From contig JASANG010000954.1 of NCBI GenBank assembly GCA_030248215.1, positions 1 to 64,000 on the forward strand: a DNA stretch of 64,000 bases, written 5' to 3'. The position numbers and the translations under genes are program-made. Under the pieces are notes generated by a model, which saw only the letters and a program-made list of their open reading frames with translations, was not told the origin of the DNA and searched no databases. Numbering within the stretch: the stretch's first letter is position 1; the number at the start of each line of letters is the position of its first letter. Below are positions 48,317 through 61,200 of the stretch, in pieces. This DNA is from Enoplolaimus lenunculus (lineage: Eukaryota > Nematoda > Enoplea > Enoplida > Thoracostomopsidae).

Positions 48317-49280
48317 AGCGAACTGCTCAGTTGCCTGTAACTTCAAGGGCACGACGAATTAACGATTTTAAAAATAAAACTTTATCGCTCTAGTTTATCA
48401 AAAAGTCATAAATGTACTCATAACATCATTGAATTTACTACGCAAAACACTGATATATCACCCAAACCAAGTTAACCAAATACAGAAATGAAACATATTT
48501 TTCTCTGATCACATTTAAAGCGTATTTTACTCCCGGCTTAGTTAATAGGATGCGGTTAAAGTTCAATAAAAACAAAAATTGTTCGATTTTTAAACAAGAG
48601 GATCTTGTACAGAAAATCCATTCGGAATAGCAGAAGTTAGACATCTGCAAGAATTGACATTTAGTTCATTCACGTGATAGGTTTATAAACCTTAATTACA
48701 ATAATTATTAATCATTAACACAACTCTTGGAAGACATTAAATCATTTTCAGCCCGAAACTGCACCAAAAGGATCCAATTTCTCTTACTTAACAGTTCCTC
48801 ACCATGAGTATTCTTCATTCTTCTGAGACATATCAAGCTCAGTCGGGTCTCGTGGATTTTAAGCGTTTACCATCCTCACTAAGCTATACGAGCTTGACAA
48901 TCGAGTCCGAAAGGCCTCTCACGCCTTACGAAAATCTTGTATGCTTCGTATACATGAGTACTTATACACTGTTAATCCCTACCCAGTGTATAATTTTGCG
49001 CACACAGCTTGCACTAAGTTGCTCATAGTCTACTCCATGTGAGAAAGCATTAGGCATGCAACCAGCGTGCAGTCCATCATCCTCTATTACACGTTCTAGC
49101 CACTGCGCGTAAAACACTTTTAGCATTCGTCAAAGTAACGTCGTATCTTCTTGTCGGCCAGCACATGGTAACTTAACAAAATCACAATCGCCATTTCTGA
49201 ATGCCCAAACAAGACGACCCTTTTTTTCTGTGAAAACACCCATTTTTTTGAATCTTTACAGCTCACTGTGGCGCTAGCAT
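48317..49280. other. CCDC93-Ski2 intergenic region
   Basis: Should hold the CCDC93 promoter and Ski2 3' UTR. No further gene is supported; the open frame at 48804-49028 has no family features. A copy of the TTGCTCATAGTCTACTCCA block near 49018-49036 matches one at ~37915. Confidence 0.45.
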
Positions 49281-52200
49281 TCAAACGGTGTATAAACTTG
49301 CTGCAAACACAATATCTCGTCTCATGGCAGTTGAAGTATCATCCATTTTCTGTTTCAAAGTTGGATCACCAATTATAATCGATGCTGATCGTACGTTGCG
49401 ACAAACTTCATCCAAACGTTGAATACAGCGAACAATGATGCCTTCTTGCACATCAGTCAACTGCGCGATTTGAATAAAGGGCTAAAATCAGTACAAAATA
49501 CACATTTTTTCTGCTAATACGATCGAGGTAAACAAATATTCGAATGATTCTTAAACCCTCAACGGCCCGGCAAAATTTTCACCTTAATCAGCCCAACGGT
49601 CTACATATGTAGACAACACAACTAGCGTTAGTTTTGGCTTATCTCAGGGTGCTCTCATCCTTTAACTGGCTTGAGACAGTCAGAACTAGTGTTCTGGCGG
49701 AGTTCCACCCGCTCCCCGTCCAGCCTCCCACTGCGGGCGCGTTGTCCAGTTAAGCACAGTCGTTGCACGTTATGGTGCGATTCATGTGGTCCTTGCACAC
49801 TCGTTTTCCACATGACGAACAGCTCAATCTCGTAGATTTGCGACAACTTGTGACCTGACATTTGGTCGGTTTACCAGATGTAGAAGGTTCGTTTCGCTTT
49901 TGAGGCAGCCCGTAAGCCATAAATGAATCCTTTGATTTTGCGTAAATTTTTTCACTACTGTAACGTTTGGTCATATTGTCTTGCGCTAGTTGTTCGGCTA
50001 CTTTTTTCATGAAAACATTGCGTGACTTTTGATATCCGTTCAGTTTCATGACAATGAATGCGTTGTGCAACGGTACTTAGCAGGTTTCGCCGGCATGTAC
50101 GCTCGCCCCGGTGCATATCCTCTATACCCGTAGAGCTGTTCATCTACTGTAAGTGATTCGGACGGTATATAATGAAGACGTAAGTTGGACTGAAATAGGT
50201 CCCAAACATCTCGTATAGCAGCCATTTTGTCACTTTTTTGACGCTCCCGGCGAGTCAGTTTGTTGTCGAATGTTACATTTTCCAGCAACTGTTTCATTCT
50301 GTTTTTTGACAGCGCGCAGCGGTAAAAGGGCCTGCTGTCGTTTTTGGTGAATAGTGAAGCCACTGGAGACATGTTATCGCGATCTGCACCAGCTCTGATT
50401 ACCACCCCAAGCCAAGCTTTCAGCTCGCACATTGGTAGCGTTGAAAAATTGCGCGCCCGCAGTCGCCTACTAGTGAGTCGCTGAATTGTATGTAAAATGG
50501 GCTCGTTTATATAAAGATAAAATGCTTGTGACTCTGTTGTAGGGTTTACTGCAGTGCCTTCGCGAAGCGAATTATATTTCTAGCTAACACACGGACAGGC
50601 GGTGTTGTAGAATGCCACTCAACACCCGTCGCTGACAAAAACACATTACTTCCACTAGAAGTCTCGTCCATATCGCTCAACTCACTACTAGATGCGTCCG
50701 ATTGTTTTTGTAATTCACCATCACTATCTTGCTCATAAATAGCAGCCTCTTCACTACTGCATTGACCTAACTCAACTGATTCTGAGTCGTCATTTGAACT
50801 ATTGTCGTCCGGTTTGTCATCTTCTGTCTCTGAATCACTTGGTTCTTTTCCCTGACTTTACCTCACCATACAAAACCGTGTGTAAGAACAAAACGTTCCA
50901 ATTCTTGTCAAAACTCAAACTATGATCAAATCAACATCTGTCTACATATGTAGACGGTCGGGTTATATAGGTATATGACTCACTGTACAGCAAACTTTTG
51001 TTCCCACAATGCTATAAGTTTTTTATACTACTATAACAGAATAATTATCGATGGAAATTAAACAATAGATTCTTAACTATAGCACCTGCCGAACAATCAA
51101 TTGTCGAACTGGTTATGTCTACATATGTAGACTGTCGGGCCATTGAGGGTTAAGTGATTTACAACTAACTGTTACTTTAACACTAAGAGAAAATGCATTA
51201 TTTTTGTAATGGAAACGTATATATACCGATACAGATGTTTACTGGAAGCTGAAATAGTGCACTCCATTGATCAACACTATTTTTTCCGGAAACACATATT
51301 GCTATATACCACTAACCATAACAATGGTAACAAGTAGATTTCAGGTTGCTAATACAGAATTTCCTGAAATCAAAACTAACCGTTCCGCGTGCCCATTCAT
51401 ACGCGACTTCAAACAATTTAAAACTAATTTCGTCGGTCCACTTTTCGTCAGTAACATTATACTGTCGTTCAACGTTCGCTATTCTATCAACCACTGCTTC
51501 GACTCCAGCCCTAAAACAAACAGTCCAACTTCGGCTTGACTGTCAGAACGTTTGACAGAAAACATATCCCCTTTACTGATCTAATCCTGATAATCGAAAC
51601 ATTACCTATTAAGTTATGCTTTGCACGGACGCTTACCAATATTAAACATTTGGGCATACATAAAAAGTTAAGCTTGCGCCAAGAGGAAGAGCGAATATTG
51701 CCAGTATATTCATAGTCAAATACAAACACTTGAAATACTTTCCCAGTGATACAATAAACCATTATAACTCAGCGAAGAGCAGGCAGTGATACAATGTTAG
51801 AAAAAGGAGGCAGTAATACACTGTTAGGAAAAGTAGGCAGTGATACAGTGTTAGGAAAATTAGGCAGCGATACACTGCTACGCATCTCCTGATTTTTTCT
51901 GGCCACACCACTACACCATTATCGCAACCTAAGTGATTCGATATACCGTAACTGCTTCAGTTTGTCCACTATCCCATCTTGTCCGTTTGCGCCGCGATCC
52001 CTATCATTATCCTTCACTTGACAAGTGGTCGCGGAAAGAAAAGCGGCAATTTCTGGACACGTGAGAGGCGTGAGCGCATTTTCAAACAGTAGTTCCGTTA
52101 TCAGCAACTGCATATGAGTTATTGCGCATGCGACTTTGCCTTTCAACGTAACCATATTGTGCTCATCAACAAAACCCAATGCCTTTAGAACCTGGAAGTA

Positions 52201-55200
52201 CAACAATACAAAAAGTATTGATCCATGACTTTAAGCATATCCGTTTCACAGAGATATTAAACTTTGTTAAGCCGTACTAGCTTAATTTATTGCATTGGGT
52301 TTCCAAAACACTATTGAATTAGTTCTTCAAAATCCACATCAAAAATCATATTTCCATGAAGTAATGAAAGCAGAACTAAAATTTTTTCAATTTATTCACA
52401 CTACTAATTATTGGTATATAATTGAGCGAAGCGAAACCCCCAGCGACGCTCGTGGTTTGGCAAAACTTCTTTTGTGAGCTATACATTGGTCTTTTGTGGA
52501 AGTGTGATTGGCGTATAACTTAAAGCATATTTAATTGTACAAAGTGGTACTCCGAGTGAAGCTTGGAGTTTTGCGAAGCGTTTTATGTTTTGTGCTCGGG
52601 GGTCGAAAGGTGGATGTCCGTCAGTCCATCCGTCGGCCCGTCCGAAAAGAATCTCAGGAACCGCTGAACCAATTTGGATAAACTTTTTTGTTTGAAAGTG
52701 TCATCATGTAATGTTAATCTCGCATTGGTGTTTTAAAATTTTAAATCGTTTATTATCTACAGGCTAATTTGCATAATTGTTTAGCTTAAATTGGGACTTT
52801 TTAAGATATTTCATTAATTATTAGGGTTACAAACAATCTAATTTCAGCAATAAAGGGTTTTTGGGTGCGCAGAATCTGAATAATTTGCCTACAAACCTCA
52901 AAAACCGATAAATGAATAGTTTGCTAATAACTAATGTGGATAATAGCTTAATTGCTTAAGTGTGTTCAAGCTTATACATGTAGTCCCACTACGACTGATA
53001 TACATATTTATTGCTATTAATAATTCATATACATCAAAATATATGTTTAACAACAGTATCTCAAGCAACACAGAAAAACAAAACTAACCTGCAATTTGCT
53101 TTGGTAAATAGGATCAAGTGTAAGTGTTTCTTGGGTCATCCCAAACTTTAAACCTGACAACTCTTCGCGTAGTCGGACTATTTCGTACATTGTTGCAAAC
53201 TGAAACAGATATAAAATAATTAATTTCTGGACAATATTGACCGAAAAATGAACATGTATATCTGGGCAAAAAATAACAAATAGACATTAAGCTATAACTA
53301 TAAAGTAAAAAAGTACGCAAACGAAATTTAACATAAGCAGATGACTGCTTTGCTGTAAGCTCGCTTAATATAAGAAAATAAAAAATATACAGTCCCGGAA
53401 ACAATAAAGTGCACAGTAATAGCAATTGCGTCTGCGGTTGCAGTATTATAATCGTGTCTGAATTCGCATTTACAAGCCATTACGTTCAACAGCTTTACTT
53501 ACATGTTCGTCAAACTGCGCACATTGCGCAACACAATTAAACTTTTTCAATCTTTCGTATAAATCATGCACTCGGGCGTCGTTTTCATTTTTGTCAAGCA
53601 AATCATCTTTTGGAGACTTAAAATGACTGATTACTCCTTCGATAACGTTGATCACATCTCGATCTGGTGAGCGGTGGCTAAACTCCAAATTTGTATTCTG
53701 AGACAGAACACTTGTAGGACAATGCGACTCATTTTTCCTAGTTCAATTCACAGTAAAGTGTACTTCAAGCGCTATATCCTCCCAAAAAAGCCCTTCTGAA
53801 TGAAATCAATTACACAAATTGCAACTTCCAAACAGTTTTCCATTTGACAATATAATGGACAGATTTGTACGCTAAGCGCAAACACGTCTTTTTCGTTATC
53901 ATCCAAATTTGACATATAAAATTTCTAACTAAGGATCAGCTCTTGGTCAGTTTAGAAATAGCTTCATGCTTGCATTTGGTGTTTCGTACCCGGTCAAATC
54001 TGATCTTTACGAAATCAACTTACCGAAATCTTGGCTGCTGCCTTTCGTCCCAGTCTTTTAGTATTCTTTCCGCATTAAGTTTAATCACTTTGTCAACAAC
54101 AGCGGTGATATTATCAGTGACTACGCTACATACATAATGAGCAATACGATCGATTTCTAACCGAGACCCTAAACACAAAACTATGAATAAAAACAGCTGT
54201 TATTATACTACACAGACATGGAAAAACTTGTGCAATAGAGATTGCATTCTCAACGCGACTCAAATCGCTATAAACTTGTAACAAATCGCTTGAAGACAAA
54301 CTTCGACTCGACGGAATACGCAACAATTTCAACTGACGTTTATAATAATGAGTATTTCAGCAATATAAATCAAACGTGACTTAAAACCCTAGAAAACGAA
54401 CGCAGTATTCCTAATCGGTAATGCAGCGCACGCGTATTTTTTGTCCTCCCAATCGGAAAGCGTCCGCACGATTAATAAATTACTGCCGACTTTCTGCCAT
54501 CAGCCTAAATATCTCAAACTTTAACAGCTAAACACACAAACGGCTACGCTAGTCTAACTAAATTCATACTTAATTCACAATTCAGCACAAAAACCAGCAA
54601 GTGAAACTCACCAACAGTTCACTAGCTTCATCTTCGCCGTCTAAATTACCGTTCCGTAATCATTCAGATAGGTTACAACAGACAAATCAGTTTGAAAATT
54701 CTGAAGATTAAAACCCAAAAACAAAACTTCAAAACAAAGCTGGAAATGCTTACCGCGATCTCTCTTATAAACAATATCCAACAATGCCAACAGGTCTCCA
54801 TCAAATGTCTTGGAATCAACATTTGACGTATTGCGTCTTTGAGATTTGAGCACCATAACTTCAATCGTAACTTTATTTGCCGTAGTTTTTTGTGGAGGCG
54901 GTTTCAGGATGACCGCAGCACATTCTTCAGACAAATTAAACGATAAGTTTGTTGCTTTTGGGGCTAACATCACTACCCGACCGGGTACGAGCACTTTGAA
55001 CGGGACTTGTTCCTAAAACACAAAAATATAAGTATTCGAGACCTGACACATGCTGCGAAACCCTACGAAATTTCGCATTACCTGAAAATATAACAACTAT
55101 TCACCATCAATAACATGCATGTTGGTTTTAGTATAAGCTTATTATGAATTTGAGAATTAAACTTCTACATAGTTTCTTACCTTTGCGCTTGCTTGCTGCA

Positions 55201-58200
55201 TTTTTAGAATTTCTATTGCAGTTGACACACAGCCTTCAATATGAGGCTGAGTTTGAGTACAAGCGTTACACATGAAAGTTACTTCGAGTTTTTCCAATCT
55301 GAAATGCAAAATATATCAATTTTATTTTATATTTCAACATTAAAGGCAACTAAATAAGGCAAACAAACTGGTACGTGGTACATACTCGCTATCAAAATTT
55401 TACAATAATTGCAAATCCTTTCTTTCATAAATATTTATGCACTCGCACATTTTATGAATCCTGTCAATAATAACTTGGATAAAAATGTCCGTTATGTAAA
55501 TATTGACACGTTAAATAAAAAACGATTTTACGTTTTTATATATTTAAAATATTATAACAAATTAATACAAATAAACATAACATAAATGAAAAACAAGAAT
55601 CTGTCAGGCATTGTATTTCGTGTAATCAGTGACAGCGTCCAACCTTACACGTTGTTTGGTAGCAATTTCCATCCCACTGTGCACTACCATATAATGTACG
55701 TAGACGACTTGGTTCAACCATTAGAGTAATTAGAATCGATAGCAGTCAGCAAAATCGAAATTAGATATTTACAGCGGAACTAATGAGAATTAAAACTAAG
55801 TGCGCAGAAAACGCGATCAAATCAAACCACGATTGCGTGAGATTACTGCGCACTTCATTATCAATTCTGATGTCAATATCGATGTAATTAAATATCCAGC
55901 TGCAATTTCGCTGACTGCACCCGGTTCTAATTTCAACCAGCATCACATATGCGAGACACTGCGTTAAATTTTGAAAAGCAATAGCGAACACATTTCATTC
56001 TGTCCGTGACAATTACGCGAACAGAAATTAAATGATTTTAACACTAAAGGTGGCGCTATACTTTTTATGACGTCCGGCGCCAATTGAAAAATTAAATTTC
56101 TATCAAAGCAACATAAATTAAAGTTTACTTTTCCCGAACGCGATCTAGCTTAACACGACGCATCGCCATTTCTCTAAATGTACCATTTTCGGCAAAACTT
56201 CGTTTCAGCATATCTTCAACACGAAGCTGTTCAACATGAAGCAAATTCAAAACCATGCCATACGTCACACGGAATTGTGAGGCAAGCACAGTCGGTTTTC
56301 CCTTAAATACAATATGAAAAACTGGATCTTTTACACATTCCTCAAACACTTACGCTTACGCTTAGGTTTAGGACAGCAATTACCTCCGCCTAAAGATAAA
56401 CATAAACTTGAGATTAAGATTCAGTGAAAGCAGTAACCTAAAATGTTGGGAAAAGTTTACAACAGACTAGAAACTCAAGAGCAACAACAGTAGTAGTTGT
56501 TCTACAACAACATGTTGGCCATAACCAGTAGCTGCAAAGATAAATATAACAGGAATATTCTCAAAAACGAAAAACATGTCCAAAAAATACCAGAACCGGC
56601 TATAGGTCGACCCGGGTAATTACCAACCCAGATTTTACCCAGCCTATTACAATCACTCACCATCATCATTTGGTGGAGCGACGCTAACTCAGGTACATCA
56701 ACTTTACACAACAACATTACGGTCCCAGTTTTATCGAGACCACGGCGGCCAGCACGGCCTGCCATCTGTGTATACTCGCCTGGATTTAAATCTCGCGACG
56801 CACGGCCGTCATGTTTAGTCATCGCATCGAATACTACCGTTCGCGCTGGCATATTGACTCCCATTGCAAACGTTTCGGTGGCAAACAATACCTGTATTCA
56901 AGCGCAAGCTGTTATAATTTGTTGTATTATGAAAATAGATCGTTATTCTTTTGCTAAAAATGTGTTCCTAAAACACTATCGCGCACCAAGGGGTTTGCTG
57001 AGGACTATATGCTTAACATATAGTCAACAGTGGCTTTTTAGACGTTTTATAACACTTTAGTAGTTCTCGCGGTGAAAGGCTGTGACAATGTTTAAAAATC
57101 AAATTACTGTTTCATCTCGACACAAGATTTGTGATCTAAGTTACATGGAAAAAGACCTCTTCCCCCTCATTCCCCGATCTCCGCTTAGTTATTCTCAGAT
57201 AAGCTCGGAGAAAAGAATGAAGAGCGAGAGTATGCTAATTTTTACAATAGCTGCTACAAAAATATGCGTTTTAAATTTGCAATGCTTAACAACAAATGAC
57301 GCCCAGTACAGCACTTATGTCTTGAACTACGAGGCTTATTCTAGTGTTAACTTCAGGCAATTATCAAACCATTACTCAAATTTCCGACACAGCAGTTTTG
57401 CAAAATAATTTTTAGGATACCTGTTCCTATTTATAGCAGTTAAAGCAATTTAAAACATATCTGCTTCAACTGTGTTGTCTGTTGACGGTCTCCGTTAGCA
57501 TTTCAGCTACAGATATCCGCAATGTTGAAGTTCGGAGCCCGATGTTGTTTCTCGGAGACTACATAATTATCCAGCTGTACCATGCTATTAAGTATGTTAC
57601 GGCACGACTTATGAGGTGTAAAATGAAAACCAGTCGTAGTGGGACTACATTTATTGAGCGAAGCTCGAACACACGTTAACAATTAAGGTAATATGCAAAT
57701 TAGTTATTAGCTAACTATTTATTTATCGGTTTTGGAGGTTTGTAAGCAATTTCCTCAGATTCCTCGCACCCAAAAACCCTTCAACCACCCTAATAATTAT
57801 TGGAATAATTTAAAAAGTAATAATTTTAGCTAACTATTCGATAATCGCTTTTAATGGTTGTAGACAATTTATTCAGATTCCTCGCACCTGAAAACCCATT
57901 ATTGTTGAAATTAGATTGCTTGTAACCCTAATAATTAGTGAAACATTGTAAAACCGCCTAATTTAGGCTTATCAATTATGCTTACATGCAAATTTATCTA
58001 TTAGCTAACTACTCAATTATCGGTTTTACACGTTTGTAAACAATTTATTCAGATTCCTCGCACCAAAAAACCTTCAGTAAACCCTAATAATTATTGAAAT
58101 AATTTAAAAAGTCTTAATTTTGTCTCATCAATTAAGCAAATATGCAAATCATCTATTAGCTAACTATTCGATAATCCCTTTTAAAGGTTTGTAGACAATT

Positions 58201-61200
58201 TATTCAGATTCCTCGCACCTGAAAACCCATTATTGCTGAAATTAGATTGCTTGTAACCCTAATAATTAGTGAAACATTGTAAAAGCGCCTAATTTAGGCT
58301 TATCAATTATGCTTACATGCAAATTATCTATTAGCTAACTACTCAGTTATCGGTTTTTCACGTTTGTAAACAATTTACTCAGATTCCTCGCACCAAAAAA
58401 CCTTCAGTAAACCCTAATAATTAATGAAATAATTTAAAACGTCCTAGTTTTGTCTTGTCAATTAAGCTAATATGCAAATTAGCTATTAGCTAACAATTCA
58501 ATTATCGGTTTTGGATGTTTGTAAACAATATTCAAATTTCTCGCACCTAAAAATCCTTTAGTGCTGAAATCATATTGCTTCTAACTGTAATAATTAGTTA
58601 GATATTGTAAAAAGTCCTAATTTAGGCTTATAAACTATGCTAATATGCAAATTATCTATTAGCTAACTGCTCAATTATCGGTTTTGGAGGTTTGTAAACA
58701 GTCTACACAGATTCTTCGCACCCAAAAACATTTTAATGCTAAAATTAGATTGCTTCTAACTGTAATAATTAGTGAAGTATTGTCGAAAGTCCTAATTTAG
58801 GCTTAATTAATTATGCAAATTAGCCTGTAGCTAATAAACGGCTTAAAATTTTAAAACCCCAATGCGAGGTTAACACCCCAGGATAATTGGCTTTCAAACA
58901 AAAAAAGTTTATCAAAATCGGTTCAGCCGTTCCTGAGATTCTTTTCGGACGGACAGACGGACATCCACCTTTCAACCATCAAGTACAAAACATAAAACGC
59001 TTCGCGAAACTCCGAGCTTCGCTCGGAGTTTGGCTTTGCTCAATAAACTAAGCCAAGCCGGTCGTACCTTGACTAATCCACGCTGAAATAGCATTTCGAT
59101 TACTTCTTTCAAAATCGGCAGTATACCGCTATGATGCACGGCAAGGCCACGTGTGCATAAATCTCGCATTTTGAGCACCTGAAACAAAACTCAGAGATAT
59201 TAAGCAAAACACATAAAAAATATTGCTGCTCACAAACCTAGCAACACATAACACAATTTATACATGCTATGAAGTAGAAAGTTAACGCACCAAAGAAACT
59301 AGGATGTAGCAACGGATCTTCTACAATATCATGCGTACACAAGAAAACATTTTGGGGACTGTGATAGACACCGAAACTTCTTGGCTACAATGCGTTTGAT
59401 ATTGAAGCGTTTTGATGCCTCAAAATGTCATGTCCACAGAATGTAAAAAACAACACTAGCCAACTTATAGAAACAAGCATTCATCAAAATGTTCTGCCGC
59501 CAAAATTCTAATGTTTTACTACGACTTAAAAGTAGACAACAATCATTACCTGCGGCAATTTTCTGTCGGATCCTTTAAGACACTTCATAGACTGAGCAAA
59601 AAAACGTATGATGTCTGATTTTTCACGTTCGGTTGTTAAATCAATACTCGTGAGCATTGCGGAGTTTTCATCGCAACGTTTTCGAGAAAACGTGAATGCA
59701 ACGACGGGCAAAAGCGAATTTGAGTTTAAATGATCAATCACTGTTATCCATATATTGCGATCCTAGAAATCGAACAGGTGTAATGCGAAACTATTAGCTT
59801 ACATCAGTTTTTGGGTGGTTGTCTTATACATTATTTAAAGTACAACGTTCTCAAACGAGTATAGCACCTATCGTCACTCGTCTGCTAGCCATCGGCTTAG
59901 CTGTGGATTTCAAAATCAGCTCAAATGCAGACATATTAAACGCAAAAAGAGTATTAGATTTCGCAGATATTCGTTTTCTAGCTCCAAAAATGCAAGATCT
60001 ATTGTCAACTTGTGCTAGGTGCTAGTCATTATGGCTAAAAGTGGTACCCACGTGTATCACGGAGATAACCTGTTGCTTTGAACAACCATTTAATATTGGT
60101 GACAGAGCGCTCGTTTACAAAACTACACCCAAAGAGAACGTTGGTGCCAAAACTTTGCTATAAATATTTGTCACTTTTTAAATCAATCTAAATATTAATT
60201 ATATCTAACATTTAAACAAAATCAGCAAAACAGAGAACGCGTCCAATATTTTAAGACTGCACAATATACTTACAGTTTTAACATTTCCACTATAGAACCG
60301 TGCACCTTTTGCACCAAACTGATCCTTTTTGGATTCCTTCTTTTTCTTCTTTGAATCAAGTGCTGCATAGTACCTGTAAAATCAACAATATACAATACAA
60401 AACTTAACATATTTCGGTTCGCGCGAAACAGCTTCTTTGTATACTCAGTTAATACTAGGAACGTTGATCAAAGGATTAGAACTACTTGGCTTTATATTTC
60501 TATGAGGGAAAATACTTATAATGAGCAACATTATTAAAAACACCTATATATAGAACAAGCGTACAAAAAAGAGAATCAAGTTCTTCAACAATTTCTATCC
60601 GATTTGTGGCGTCAAACAAATCAAAAAACATTGATGACTTCTAATAAACGCTATTCAAAGGAGCAGTCGTACCCAGAGTTAAGAAACTTTGAATTTGCAT
60701 CAACTAACAAAAACCGATCATTGCGCGTACTGCGATCAGTACCAGTGTAAAGATAGTGTTCCAGAGGCACTGGCCGCTTTGGCGTGCTGATCACGTATAT
60801 CTTCTGTTGCTTGATTCGACTAGAATAATAGTATTCAGCAATCGAGGCATGAAAGATATTCAGAACTAACACAGCAAAAATTTGAGCAGCTTACACTTTG
60901 AGTTTAAAGTCAATAGTTGCCACTTTATTTTTCAAGTTACTAATTCAAAAACGGACTTACCCAACCCAATCGGCAAATTCCATTGTATTTGGCACAGTTG
61001 CACTAAGCAATATAATGTTGATATGTTTAGGTAACAAAATCAATATTTCCTCCCATACGTGTCCGCGCTAAAATATACGATATAAAAAACAATATAACAA
61101 TATGGCAATTGATAACCAGACACAATTATATGAAAATAATACAAATTCTCACTGTTTCTGAAAAACACTTTCTGTAAATTGCTTTGCACGCAAACCTGCT

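Noticed and set aside
57082-57408. 108-codon plus-strand frame as a nested gene
   Set aside because: AT-rich, no recognisable domain, and located in a Ski2 intron next to repeats; a frame of this length is expected by chance.
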